From Sphagnum magellanicum (taxonomy: Eukaryota > Streptophyta > Sphagnopsida > Sphagnales > Sphagnaceae), in the NCBI GenBank assembly GCA_021904315.1, contig CM038910.1, forward strand, positions 20,026,001 to 20,090,000: a stretch of DNA of 64,000 bases, read 5' to 3'. Under the pieces are notes generated by a model. It saw nothing but the letters and a program-made list of their open reading frames with translations. It made no database searches and was not told where the DNA came from. This document shows, piece by piece, positions 35,939-48,261 of this stretch. Made by a program: the position numbers and the translations under genes. How positions within the stretch are numbered: the first letter of the stretch is position 1; each line of letters starts with the position of its first letter.

Positions 35939-38900
35939 ATGGCGGAGGAGTTGGAGAAGAAAGGCAATGCGGCATTCGTCGACGAGGATTTCGAGGAGGC
36001 CGTCAACCTGTACACTAAGGCCCTAGATTTGGATTCCACGAACGCTTCATTCTACATCAGTCGTGCTGCTGCTCATGTGAAGCTCGAGAACTTTACAGGT
36101 ACCTATGGCGCGGATCATTAAGGACCGCGCATGGTAGGAACCCTAGAAAAATAGAGTATGTGGAGAGTCTTTGGTTTGATGATCGATTTTCTTGATTGCT
36201 TGTCTTCTTCTTACCGCTCCTTCCATGGTAAGCTGTCCCTTGATCGGTACCTGGCGAGTGTTGGAACGGGCATTTTGCGATCCAATCCTACCTGACACTC
36301 GCAAACGTCTCCCCCATCTACTCATCTTGTCTGCCATTGGGTCTTTTGACCGGCTGTCCTGAAAGGCGGTGCGAGAATATTTGTTAGGTGAGGGTTGAGC
36401 TTGTTATAATAGCAGCGATGCGTTGTCTACCATGATCTTAGGGTCGAAGTACCATTAGCCAGGGTTTTCCACATATGCAGCAGATGTCGTCTTCTACTTC
36501 TCCTCCGCCCCCTCCTCCTTCTTGTTCGTGGATTTCTTGACACTTGATTGATTAGCACAGTAATGTAACTTTTGGTGGAATCAGGCTGCCAGAATTGGAC
36601 ATACACTTTTATTGTCTCCTCACACTTTGCATGCAAATTGCACTTGTAACCATTATGCTGCTCAGGAACAATTAGTTGCAGTGGATGATATGTCAGAACC
36701 TTTGTCTGATTGTGGCGTTTGACTATTAGAGGGCCTATGAAATGTTCATGATATAACCTTAGGTTCAAGAGATGCAACAAGCCAGCTTTGTTGCAGGTGA
36801 AGGACTGACTGGCTTGTGGACATAGTGTAGTCCTGTTCTTGTTCTATTTTCGTCTTGTTGGTGAAACTTTATGGAAGCTGATTGATGATATACATATTGG
36901 TGTGAACAGATGCAGTAGCAGATGCTAACAAAGCCATTGAGTTGAACCCTAGCCTTCCAAAGGCGTATCTGCGAAAAGGGTAAGCTGCCCTTTGGGTGTT
37001 TCTTGTGATTCTCTAGCTTGTGATTTCTGAAGCATAGTATGAAGACTTACCATGTAGGTTCAGTGAACATGTGTGTGTGTACCCTGATTGATGCATAGGC
37101 CACAGTAGACTATTGTGGGTTGAAAGTCTGAATGCTTGTCCTCACATGTTGTTGTCAGAGTTTTGGGCTAACAAAATAGACAGCTGAGTTCTTGGGATAC
37201 ACCTTAGAAGAAATAGAGTAGCATTTTGCAGCTAGACACCTGTTATGATAGTGTTCAAGTTGCAGATTGTTCAAGATGCTTGACATTGTCCTAGCATTCA
37301 TTCTCTTTTCATTTTTATGTTTCGTAAAAATCTTGTACCACTACACACAATCATGGTTAATTCTGCTGGTGGATGGACTAAACTTGATTAACAGTGTTTG
37401 TTCTGAATTATTGTGATGGACAGTATTGCATGCTTCTCTCTTGAGGAATACCAGACAGCAAAGTCAGCATTTGCTGCAGGGGCAGCCTTGGAGCCAAAAA
37501 ATCCATCTTTTAGAACTTGGATTTCAAAGTGTGATGCAGAACTGAGTGGTAAGGTCACTTTTTTCTGTTACAATTTTTTAAAATAGTTGGTGTAAGGTGA
37601 TTAACCACAAGATTCTCCAAAGCATATGGCTGTTGCTTGAATGCACATTCCACTAGTGGAGTATGGGTCTATGAAGGTCAAGTGCCAGAGAGGAACAGAG
37701 ATTTTGGTAAAGGAACAGAGACCATGGTGGATTATGTGCGTGTGGTTAAGTCAAGGATTACTCCATCAGAGTTTAAAAAATTTCTGTTCTTTTACACTAA
37801 TGCAGAGCTATCTTTCATGTGCTTCATGTATTTGCCATCACAAATCATCTAATGTGCATATGAATCTGCATCAACACACAGTCATCCTGAAGCCCTATAG
37901 ACTTGCTTAACACTTTCATGTAAAAGATACTCAAACAGAATAGCTACAGTATTAACAGACAATGATATCCTTGATGTATTATGCATCTTCTGATAAAACA
38001 GTTCTCAAACCATATTAAACAAGCTCAGGTACTGGCAAAATTGATGGATTTAACATTTGGCTTGCCTATCATCAAGGCTATTGTAGGAAGGTGACACATT
38101 CAGAACCAGTGGCAAGGGTTCAACATGGAACTTGTGAAACAACTATAGTTTCAACTGTCAGCAATATTTCCTGAGCTGAATCTAGCCCACCTTAGGTTTT
38201 AAGGTTTGGAATTATCCATCTGAGATGCTGATTTCATCATCAATGTGTGAGCTTGCAGAAGAAGTGAATGCAGCCATCAAGGAAAGTCAACAGGACCTAC
38301 ATCCGAATGAAGCAGAAGTCTCCACACCAATGGATGATGTTGTGCCAGTGGAAGTTGTTGAAGAGGAATTGCCCGTTGCCCCTGAGCCTTCAAGTACAGA
38401 GCTGGCCGCAGATGTTGCTCCTGCACCTCCACCCATTGCACCTCCCAAATTCAAGTATGGTTGGGTAGGGAGGGGAACTGTTGAATCATAAGCTCTTGAG
38501 AAAAGCATCCAGCAAGTAGCCCAGTGCCTACATATTCATAGCCATAGTGGTGGTAGATTGAATTCTCTACTAGGTCCTGATGGATCCTACCTGTGATAGC
38601 CAATCCTGCACTAGCTAAACTTGTTATCCATTAACTGTGGGAACCTTGGAGTTTCCATGTTCTGTGGTGAACAGTGGGCAATTACATCTCTCCCATTGCT
38701 AGTGGTTAGAAAGTGCTTGCAGTAGCTCTAAAGGGTAAGGTCTCAGGGGTGGGGACTTCTCCTGAGAGAAAATTTGTGATCAAGCAAGGAACAGTCTGCA
38801 TGGTGCTGCAGTAAAAGAAGTTGAGTGTTGCTTCTAGTTGTATTTCTGTTAAGTGGTTCATCTCTCTGGTTGTGGCAGACATGAGTGGTACGAAACATCT

Positions 38901-41900
38901 ACTCAAGTGGTGGTCGGAGTTTATGCAAAGGGCATTAAAGCAGAAGATTTGAAAGTCGAGTTTGGAGAGCAGATTGTATGTTACCCATCTATGTCTATTA
39001 CCCTGTGATCTTGTTTCTTAAAGTTGTTTGTGTTTACTGTTATAATGTACTTTAGACTTCCAGTGCATTTTTTGAACTAGAGGGTCTGCTGTGAATCACT
39101 CTGCTTGAGGTGAGATTCACTTGGGGGCATCTAGAAGCAGAGAAAGGGGACTTTATGCTAGTCATAGCAATTGAGAAGATTCCTTTTGGTCAAAAGCTGC
39201 TGATGTTGCAAGCTGCAAGCAAAGAGGACTGCTGATGACGTAGATTTGCACATGCAGTTGCAAGGCTGCAGGAGAAATATCAGTAGTTTTTTTTTGAGAG
39301 CTCACATGTAAATTGGGTTGAGTTTTTCATAAAATTGAAGTACTGATTAGCTTGACGTGTGTTGCCAGTTGAGCGTTGTCATCAATCTAGAGGAGGAAGA
39401 TCCATTTGTGTTGCAGCTTCGCTTGTTTGGCAAGGTAAGTGATGAAGCCTGGATAATAGTTTCCTGTGAGATGAATTTTCTGAGTGGCTTGCACATAGAT
39501 GATGAGCTTGTAAGTTGTGGAACATGATTATGGTAGGTGTGGGTCTTGTGGAATGTACATAGATTTTCTTTCTGACCAGACATGGAGATATGCTTGAGGT
39601 GTAAGTAATTATTGATGTATCCTTGCAGTACCTATAGCAAAAGAAAAGTCTGGTTGAGGGATAAATGTATATTGAAGAATCAGTATTGCATTATGGCTTT
39701 TGGAATAAGAGTTGGAAGCTTTGTTGAGCAGACTTGCAAATAGTATGAAGGTAGAGGAAGGGCTAAGCAGATTAGAGTTTGATGGACAGTACATGAACTG
39801 TATTGTTCAAGGCATATTATGGACTTTTGGAATCAGGAGAGCATGTAAAGAGGGACCAGCAATTGTACTTCTCTGAAACTGTCAGTAACTGACATTGAGG
39901 TCCTTCTGATTGCTATGAGATGTAGCCGGTCTCAATAAGTTAAAACCTTATGCAAAAGATCCTATAGAAATCCCCTGTAGTTTGAACAGCCACATGTATG
40001 CCTGTATCAGGTATATGTGAGTGAGTATAAAAATAATAGGAGGGTTTTGAAATCAGACACTGCTTGTAAGGTCCTTGGAGTGCTCACTGGGTTGGCTCCT
40101 CAACTGGCTTGCACAGGTGATCCCTGCACAATGTAGATATACCTTGTTGAAAACCAAAGTCGAGATCAAGCTTGTCAAGGCTGAGAGCATTCAGTGGAAG
40201 CAACTGGAGTTTCAGGCAATCCCACAGGCTGTTGTTCAGACTGTGGCTGTGAGAAATGGTGATAACTGGTCTCCATGCTTGTAGATTTGGTACAAGTGCT
40301 ATCCAACAGAATTAATAGACTAGGATCACATTTACTTAGTCAGAGGAAACTGTTGTTTTCCTTGGAGTGCCCAGTAGAAGTGAATTGTCTATTGTCCTAT
40401 GCTTTATTGTCATGTGTGGTTTTTGAAACAGTAACCACGGGGATAAAGGCCAAGTATCCAACATCCAGCAAAAAGCCTGCTAAGGACTGGGACAAGCTGG
40501 AGGCAGAAGTTAAAAAGGAGGTGGGTTTTAAGCTTGCAAGAACTTGTCTTGAATCCCCTGGTTGACAGACCATTGTAAGGAAGTTTCATTTGCTTTATGT
40601 TTTTTATGCTTTTCAGTAAAGGTGTTTTCATGTACTTTTCAATGTCGGTAGCTAATGTCTTCTCTTGAAACTTTTAGATTTAGGCATAACCCAAGTTTCA
40701 AAGGGCTTTAAACATCATTCTGATGAGTTTCTGATTAGTGTTCTCAGCTAGATTATGCAGTTATTAACATGGGTCATATTTGGCCAAAATTTGGAGAAGG
40801 TGATAGTCACTGTTCTAGGTTCTTAAGACTTTGTCACTCAAAAGAGAGTTTTGTAGCTTAAATTATGAGCTTAATAATTAGTCTTGTAAGAAAAGGTTCC
40901 TTTTTTACTTTCTACTAAAAGGACCAGAGGTTGCCAGAAAAAAGAAAGATTTCTGTTTGGTATTTCTGTCATTGGGTCATTTTGAAGATACCAATGACAA
41001 CAGCTCCTCAGCTCCTCAGCTTTTGGGTATATGTTTTCTGGTCTTTGGGGTTGGGTTTTCTTTTTTTCATGTCTGCTGATTTGTTGCTGTCATTTTTTCA
41101 GATATAAATTCCCTATGACCTTACTATTGGGTCATCCCTCAGGATGACTTAAATTGCAAGTGTGGAGAAACTCTCAGTACTTACGAAGATACTTAGAGTG
41201 CTTTCAAAAGTTGTCACACCTTGCACTTTAGAACCTCCATGTTGTTTTTGAAATGCTACAGAGATCAGGACACAAAGTTTTGTACAATGTGTTGCCTGAA
41301 ATTTTGGGCAAATCATTATATACTTATTTTGATCCACTCTTGGGAGTGGTTAATATCAGTGGGGAGTCATGGCAGCTTGTCGCTGCTATACATGATGAAG
41401 GTGATGGTCTAACACTTTGTGAGTGCCTGTCATAAGGTTATGACTGACTGGTTGTTGTCATTCTTGTCATCTTACCTTTGAAGTGTTGTGGAGTCTCTCT
41501 GCAACCTCATAGATATGTTTCTCTCTTCTCCTTTCTTTTTTAGGTTCATTTTTGGTTTTTCCTGCTTTTTGTCTGGAATCTAATTACCTTGTTAATAGTC
41601 CATCTCTCAAATCTACTCAAGTTGACTTAAAGTTATAACTACAGAGTTCTTAACACATGGAGATTTTGATAGACGCTTTTTGTCATTTTCCAAGGATTGT
41701 TCAGATGCTGGTGTTCTTGTTCTTCCAGTTTTTTGTTATGTTGCAATTGGTGCTTACTTCTCCATTCTCTGGGAAGGTCCAAGGTTTGTCTGTTTGCTTT
41801 CATCCTTGTCCTGGATTTTCTGCCTCTGATCCCTGAGCATTTCTTATTATGTCGTAAACTGGCTACTGGTAAACATGAATTGCATTGGTTAATTTGATTG

Positions 41901-42576
41901 CAGGTTCAGGGCAGTTTGCAAATGTTATATGTTGCATCTCTGGTCTGAACTTGAAGATTTCTGGATTCCAATACTGGGAGTGGGAACATGAAGGGAGTTG
42001 GCCTTTGAATGTTTTTCTGCTGCAGGAGAAGGATGAGAAGTTGGAAGGGGATGCAGCACTGAACAAACTGTTCCGGGAGATTTACAGTAATGCTGATGAG
42101 GATACCCGGCGAGCCATGAATAAATCTTTTGTAAGTTCTTTTTTTGTGTTCATGTGCTACTTCTTTATTATGGGCTTTTTGCTGCTCAAAGTATGCAACT
42201 ATTTGTGTACTTGAGAACTGTCTTCTATTACTTATCTGGAGGTGATCATTTTTTAGCACCATTGAGAGGTAGCTACACTTTATTCCCTGATGTTATGCAG
42301 AACTTGCTTCTTCTTCGATACTGGTTGTTGCTGGAGGTAGATGCATATTCATCTGTGATCATTGAGAGTTATGGTTTTCTAGGACTCAAATAGGTGGAAC
42401 ATTTTAGAACTAGATGGCCTTGCTTGCAGGCTTAATTGACCAAGAGGTATGCATTGTACATGTTATAGGTGGAATCCAATGGGACAGTGTTGTCCACAAA
42501 CTGGAAGGAGGTTGGAACCAAGAAAATTGAAGGAAGTGCTCCGTCAGGCATGGAGATGAAGAAGTGGGAGTTGTGA
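35939..42576 (+). CDS. SGT1: SGT1, HSP90 and SCF co-chaperone (385 aa, ten exons)
   Basis: Exons are 35939-36098, 36910-36979, 37424-37548, 38259-38454, 38879-38975, 39369-39434, 40117-40258, 40432-40520, 42026-42130 and 42469-42576. All junctions are GT-AG and in phase, giving 385 codons plus TGA. Domains in order: a TPR region (residues 1-118, beginning [20 protein letters not shown]), an acidic and proline-rich variable linker (to about 182), a CS domain (about 184-272; HEWYE, LRLFGK, WKQLEF) and an SGS domain (about 298-385; [24 protein letters not shown], ending MEMKKWEL). SGT1 binds HSP90 through CS and RAR1 and NLR receptors through CS/SGS, and supports SCF ubiquitin ligases and immune-receptor stability in cytosol and nucleus. 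Length is close to Arabidopsis and rice SGT1. No stops, frameshifts or lost domains are seen, so it should be functional. Confidence 0.97.
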
Positions 42577-44877
42577 GGTTGAAGTGTATTTCCTAGGAGC
42601 CATACATTCAGTGGGGCCTTTGATACCATAGATATTGGGACATCAAGAGCAGTATCTTTTAATGGGAGACACTTAACATAGAAAGATGCAGAAATGTGGT
42701 CACTCATCTAAACTCAGTAAGCTTTTTTGAGGATTACTAAGCTGTAGCACACGGTGATATTCTGTTGACATGTTATTTTTAGCATGTTTCAGGTGCAGGT
42801 TAGCTTGTGTGTGATGTGGCTAGTTTAGATATGTGTGGTTGAGTGTTTGGTTTGTCAATCTTGAGCCAATTGTGGCAGGTATTGTGTGTATATGAGGTTG
42901 GACATATATGTCCACAGTCACTCTTGTTGCTATTTGCTAAATATGTTGATGAAGGTGGCTGTGTTACACATGAGGCAGGTTGCATGTGGGAAAGGTATTT
43001 GTTTTTAGCAACAATGTAGGAATTTACTAAAAGCTCACCAGTATTTGGTGAAAGGTTTCTAGAGAGGTCCATATACCCCTTGCCTATCAAGTGCCCTAAT
43101 TCTTCTGCAATAATTCCACTGGTTCAAGTTGATTAATTGTTACTGGGTATTTTACAACTATGTTGATAGCACACATACTGTTTAAATATGTGCACAAAAC
43201 ATACTTGCCACAAACTGCAGAGTGTACGCTAGCAAGATGTGTATTTTGAGCTTTATTTGAGTGCAAACTAGCTGTAACAATTGCACATGATAATTGATCA
43301 GCTTGATTGTTACTGCAGTGCTCTCAACTCACTTTAATCTAGTCCACTTTTTATTGTCTCTGTATGAAAAGTAATGACTTGTGTCTTGACTTGTTCAACT
43401 CCCTGAAGAAATTAGAAGCTTTTACTGCTTTCTATTGAGTTGTACAATAGTTTGTGTGGCATCATATGCATCCATGGCACTGAGTTGATTTAAATGTGAC
43501 AATGTGGAAAATGTTGCTGCATTGAACCCCCATTCAGTGACTGTAAAGTTAAGCAGGTTGGAAAAACAACTTAGTAGGTGTATTTCAAAGCATTTCACAG
43601 CATTTGAAAGTTTGAGAGTGTGCTTACTGCAACTTCATAGAGATGAAATATTCTTCAAGGTATATATATAAGAATCTATAGAGGTCATCTCCTTGGAATC
43701 TCTACAGAAGTTACCCAATCAGTTGATCTGCAGTAAATCTGCCATTAGTTATTGATGATCCATGTGTTCTCTCATTTGTTTTACATGAGATTTGAAGCTG
43801 GACTTTTTGACAAAGTTTCCTTGGGTTCCACATTTCCAATTTGTCAAATTAGTATCATTTGACATTGTTTAAAATTACAGAATGGAGTTATTGAATTGTG
43901 CAGGTTGCCATGAATAGTTGAGGTATGCCTGCATACAATCCACTGTCCACAACACACTTTGGATGAATTGTCATCCTTTTCTGAGTAATTTAGTGTGTTG
44001 ATTCCACAAGTATCAAACATGATTATGAAGGTGGTTGATGGTGCTAGCATAATTGTCTCCAAGCTTTTATTGCAGACCTTCTTTATGGTTGCATACTATG
44101 TCCAAGTATGATTTCAACCTCACAGCAGAAAACAGAACTAGTAAATGTGGTACTTCTACCCATTTCAGTGTGCAGGAGCAAGTGAGAATCACAAAGCTCC
44201 TTGGACATTGATGTTGTTGAAAGTTCAGGTTCAATTGCGATATGCTACACAGTGGAACTTTCTTCTTATAACCTTCCCCAGCAAGCAATTATTGGCACCG
44301 CAAAATGTGATCTTTTTTTGTTCCATGCTAAACTAAGGTTTCCTTGACTTCACTGAAAACTGGGGACATTGAATTGGCAGGTTATTGTGAAGCTATTAAG
44401 GACAAAGAACAAGACTATTTCCCAAAAGAGCACATAAGTTAATATGAAGAATTGATTGAATTGCATCTTTCAATCAAAACAAACATTGGGTGACAGCAGA
44501 AGCTACTCTGTTTTTGGTAGATGGATGTCACCCTATTGATAAAATCTTGTGATAAAACCCAAAAGAGAAAAAGCATCATCACTGCCAAAGGTCACCACCC
44601 TAATAAAGTCTGTTGTGTCGCTTCAATACTGAAGAGAGTTCAATTTCCATTGAATTGATAGAACCAATAGTAGGATTTCAGTATTTGCAAAAGGGAATAT
44701 TAAGTTCAAAAGAACACATTTTGTCACTTGTATGGACTATAAACTCCAAGGGTCATGTGGATATTATCAATGAGATATATATACATGTCTCTTGGTTGCT
44801 TTCAGCACCCTTTCATGCAATTTGTTTTAATTTCTTCCAATTGAGAGGTAAATTGTTGGGAGGTGTGTTTGTTGAAG
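42577..44877. other. SGT1 3' region and unassigned DNA before the next gene
   Basis: The first part should be the SGT1 3' UTR. Upstream exons of the gene at 44.9 kb may be hidden here, since its first visible exon begins in mid-protein. I could not place any with confidence. Base composition resembles the introns of SGT1 more than the AT-rich intergenic blocks. Confidence 0.4.
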
Positions 44878-45247
44878 GATTTTGATGAGGAAACAAACCT
44901 TTGCAAGGAGTGGAGGAATGAGGATCCCAAGGGGAAGGCCATTCAAAGTGATGGCTTATTGTTTACAAGGAAAGCTGAGCTTGCTGGAGCATTCATGAGT
45001 TTAGAAGAAGTTTATGCTGCAGAGAAAAGTGAGAAGAAACTTGAGGTAGGATTGTCAGTAGTGTCAATAACCTGGGTGTTTTCCTCTCTGTTGTTGCATT
45101 TCTCTACACAGTAGGAGAAATTCCACTGAGATGCGTCAAAATGGCAGATTATGGGTTGTGTTGCTGACATTACAGGTTCGAGATCCCAGCTCTGAAAAAT
45201 TGAATACAGTTTCTATGTTTGGATGCTGGAGCAATGATTCTATTTGA
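44878..45247 (+). CDS. C-terminal exons of an unidentified gene (partial)
   Basis: An open segment 44878-45045 (56 codons, phase 0 at both ends) lies between TTGTTGAAG and GAG/GTAGGA splice-like sites. It encodes a charged protein piece starting DFDEETNLCKEWRNEDPKGK and ending EEVYAAEKSEKKLE. It joins in phase to 45176-45247 (acceptor ACATTACAG), which adds VRDPSSEKLNT and then a stop at 45245. Codon content looks coding, but I do not recognise the family and the N-terminal exons are not located. It may instead be an upstream exon of the H15 frame that begins 109 bases later; I could not find a clean in-phase acceptor for that join. Confidence 0.45.
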
Positions 45248-45355
45248 TAACCTAAAAGGTTGCTTCTGTGTTTGGATGTTGGAGAAATGAGTTTATTTGA
45301 CATCCTGAATTGTTCTAGCAGCTTTGGTTGATGATATCAAGCTCTTAAAAGCGTG

Positions 45356-46258
45356 ATGGGAAATTCATCTAGTGAGGCTAAGATATGTGAGCAGCCATTA
45401 GATGTGTTAGTGGAGGATGCTCTGGCCACACTTAAGGAGCGACCAGGAGCTACTGAAGCTGACATTTTTAAGTTCTTGGAGAAAAAATACAGGACAAGGA
45501 TTTCTTCAAGTATGAAAAAGACTGTTGGCTTAAGAATGAAAGCAGCTTTGCAGAGACCATCATGCCGGGGAAGGTATCAACTGAAGAAAACTATTAGGAT
45601 TGCTGCTGCACAAGGACAACAAAAATTTCCAGCTATTAAGAAGAGACGCTTTCGCAAAACTCCCTACCCATCAGCAGTTGGTAACAAAAGACTGGGCAAG
45701 AGTACAAAACATGGCCGAAAAATCAAACCCAAAAAACCTGAAAACAAACATCCAATTTTGAAGGATGGTTCATCTGGGGAAGAAGGCCTGAGATTGCACC
45801 ATCCAAGATCTAAATCCAGATTAGCAAAAATAAATCACAAGACAGATAGCAAGTCAAGCAAACCAAACAGCATGCTATATCAGTTCAATGCCAAGAGAAA
45901 TGAACTAACAAACACTGCATCATCAAAATCTGGAATTGAGAAATCTAGTGGTCGATGGACAGGATCCTCAACAAGAGGAGAATTTGAGAGCAATCACAGC
46001 AGACAGGATAGACACAAGTTTTCTTCTCTTGCTGACAGTTCACATAGCAGGGGTAGGTGTCAGGAGGATGAGGATAGTGAACCTGAGTCTGCCGGTTTTG
46101 GTACTCAAGAGGACAATGATACAACATTAGATAGTAAAGATTGTTACAGCATCCAAGGACATTGTCAGAATCATCCTGAATGCAGAAGATGTTGTCAGAA
46201 GTATATTAGAGCATTTCATAGATCTAGTAGTGATGAGGATGGCACTACTGCCTATTGA
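45356..46258 (+). CDS. H15 (linker-histone-like) winged-helix protein, 300 aa
   Basis: A single open frame of 300 codons begins MGNSSSEAK. Residues 12-80 fit the H15/GH1 winged-helix pattern of linker histones and TRB/SMH proteins: PLDVLVEDALATLKERPG, a second helix with IFKFLEKKY, a third with KKTVGLRMKAAL, then GRYQLKK. Residues 95-131 are very basic (KKRRFRKT, RKIKPKKP) and should serve as nuclear localisation and DNA contact. Residues 132-235 are Ser/Lys/Arg-rich and disordered, and 236-262 acidic. Residues 263-280 form a Cys/His cluster (C-x6-C-x2-H-x2-C-x2-CC). No Myb domain is seen, so it is neither a typical TRB nor a canonical H1. A DNA- or chromatin-binding nuclear role is likely. 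Start and upstream exons are uncertain. Confidence 0.6.
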   Translation: MGNSSSEAKICEQPLDVLVEDALATLKERPGATEADIFKFLEKKYRTRISSSMKKTVGLRMKAALQRPSCRGRYQLKKTIRIAAAQGQQKFPAIKKRRFRKTPYPSAVGNKRLGKSTKHGRKIKPKKPENKHPILKDGSSGEEGLRLHHPRSKSRLAKINHKTDSKSSKPNSMLYQFNAKRNELTNTASSKSGIEKSSGRWTGSSTRGEFESNHSRQDRHKFSSLADSSHSRGRCQEDEDSEPESAGFGTQEDNDTTLDSKDCYSIQGHCQNHPECRRCCQKYIRAFHRSSSDEDGTTAY

Positions 46259-46385
46259 TGTAGCATGCACTTCTATATCCAGATTCCGTTTAATCTTCAT
46301 GTCACAGCTTTTCATATACACAATTTGGAAATTTAAGACTGCATGTCATGAGTGTGTTGGAATTGATAAGCAAGGGGCAAGGATT

Positions 46386-46473
46386 TGTGCAAACAGGTGT
46401 TAGACATTGGCTTCCACAAATCCTTCACATCATGAGACAACATACAACTGTCAATTTAACACCTGTTTGCACA
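46386..46473. repeat. Inverted repeat between convergent genes
   Basis: Perfect 17-bp arms (46386-46402 and 46457-46473, TGTGCAAACAGGTGTTA and its complement) enclose 54 bases. A nested 9-bp pair (GGATTTGTG / CACAAATCC) overlaps the left arm. It lies between the 3' ends of the H15 frame and the minus-strand HSP gene and could fold in either transcript. Confidence 0.6.
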
Positions 46474-46773
46474 CAGAAATGAGAATTTTACAAAAAGGAA
46501 ATTTTTTTACTGCAAATTGAAGTTTAACAGATTGCAGAACTCAAACTGTCTGGTCTGCCATAGCTACTATATTTACTATATAGGAATTATCGACCTAATC
46601 TGAAAAGCCTTGTCAAAATTTTCTATACCCCAAAATCCATCTTTGATTTCAGCTATTATTTAGCTTCAAAAAACTGTATAACGATTGTAAAAAACAGTTT
46701 CTACGTTTGCTGAAAAACGTTATACTGATAGAGCTTGCGGATCAGCACCCTGAGTAGTGGACAAAATACGGGA

Positions 46774-47496
46774 TCACCCCACAGTGACCTCAATGCTCTT
46801 CGGCTTAGGCGGTTCGGGAGGAGGAACCTTAGGCACTGTAACAGTGAGCACACCATCATGGCAAGCAGCTGTAATACCCTCTTTGTCTGCATTAGCAGGC
46901 AGGGTGAATTTCCGCATGAAGTTGCCAGCGCTGCGCTCCATGCGAATGAATTTCACATCAGGATTGTGCTCTTCACGCTTCCGTTCTCCGCTGATTGTGA
47001 GCACATTGTCATTTTCCAACTGCACCTGCATTCCCAGATTAATGTCCCGGCGAGTTCAGTATTATCTAAAATCAAGCAAAAAACCATATGGCAAGAGACT
47101 TCTGCAAAGAAAGGTTTATGACTTGGTGCTTCGTACACATCAGATTTCGAAGATGTTATTCTCTACCAACTGTAGGAGAAGAATCCAGTACAGGACAAGG
47201 AGAAGTATTGAAGAGTAAATTAGTTATCTGTTTGAAAACATAGTTGAAAGCAGAGCTCCAACAGATCTGCGGTAGGGACAATTTGCAGTGAATTTGTCGG
47301 ATCCGTGTACCTTTATATCTGCGGACTTGAGACCTGGCATGTCGGCGACGAATACGTACGACTGCGGTATCTCCTTGACATCCACTGCAGTGCTAGCTAT
47401 CGCCCTGCTGTCACGCACATACTTCTGTGCGGGCGGATTCAAAGATCTCTCCACCTCATCTGGAATGTAAAGAAGCTGGAACAACGGATGGTCCAT
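46774..47496 (-). CDS. Class II cytosolic small heat-shock protein (145 aa, two exons)
   Basis: Exon 1 is 47496-47311 (62 codons) and exon 2 is 47025-46774 (83 codons plus stop), with a 285-bp GT-AG intron after ADIK. The start MDHPLFQLL, the STAVDVKE segment, MPGLKS, the alpha-crystallin strands ([26 protein letters not shown]) and [23 protein letters not shown] are diagnostic of plant class II HSP17-type chaperones. These hold unfolding proteins as oligomers in the cytosol during heat. A likely 5'-UTR intron spans 48021-47529 (donor CAG/GTACAG, acceptor TTTACAG). Heat-shock elements and a TATA box stand upstream at 48199-48261. It converges with the H15 frame and diverges from the sister gene at 56.4 kb. 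Exon 1 is identical to the sister at 48 of 62 residues. No damage is seen. Confidence 0.95.
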
Positions 47497-48198
47497 TTCG
47501 TGATCACGAAGCCCGACTAAACTTCCGCCTGTAAATTAAAGATTCTGAGATTCCTGCGAGACAGACTACAGGAGTTTCCAAGATTGCGAAAGAAGTCAGA
47601 TGCGAAATTCAAGAGTCAGCAAGTCTGATGGAGCAATATGAAGGAATATAAAGCATTGGTTAACGCAAACTAGTGTAATCGACGGAGTTGGAATTGATGA
47701 CATAGAGCGTACTTCTACACTTTACCATCCGCTGAGAGTCTAGAGTCACAATTCCAGCATCTGTGAAGAGTAAGTCTGAATTGAGACGCAAACAACAGAA
47801 CGGGACTAGATAATTAAGTCGAACTCTACATAATCAAACAAATGTCTCAGCAGAAAACCACTTCCTGTCACTCGAGAAACTGTCTACCATTCCCTTGCAC
47901 AACAACCACGCAATAGCCGTCGAGCTTGAGGTGAAATTGGAGGCAAACCTGGGATCAGCTATCAGTACACGAAAACCCTCAAATGAGTCCAAACAAAGGG
48001 CAAATGAACTGAAAACTGTACCTGCTGACGAAAAGAGCACAATGCAAGCGATGATGATTGAGAAAAGTTTACGAAAAACAGGTGAAATCGAAGAACGTGA
48101 ACAATCGGAATGGAAATCGAAGAACAAGAACAGTTGAGAGTCGAAGAACATGAGTAAGAGATCGGTCGATGTGCAGGTCTGAGGGAGGGAGTGGAAGG

Positions 48199-48261
48199 AA
48201 ATATAGGGCCGGGTGCGACCCACGCGCAGTTTCTAGAAGCCCGTCCCCGCGATTTCTAGAA
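48199..48261 (-). promoter_or_regulatory. Heat-shock promoter of the minus-strand HSP gene
   Basis: On the minus strand two perfect TTCTAGAA dimers (48254-48261 and 48231-48238) precede a TATATTT box (48205-48199). A third imperfect CTAGAAAC lies just upstream at about 48266-48274. TTCnnGAA repeats are binding sites of heat-shock factor, and their placement 25-70 bases before the TATA box is the usual one. TSS is expected near 48170. Confidence 0.85.

Noticed and set aside
36427..36780. 117-codon minus-strand frame in SGT1 intron 1
   Set aside because: It lies inside an intron on the opposite strand, with an Arg-rich low-complexity stretch and no recognisable domain.
41885..42262. 109- and 118-codon frames around SGT1 exon 9
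   Set aside because: One is the true exon read into its flanking introns and the other is its antisense; neither is a separate gene.
46757..47218. Plus-strand frames of 128 and 153 codons opposite the minus-strand HSP gene
   Set aside because: They are antisense to a clear class II HSP exon. The mirror frames at 56730-57357 opposite the other HSP copy arise in the same way.
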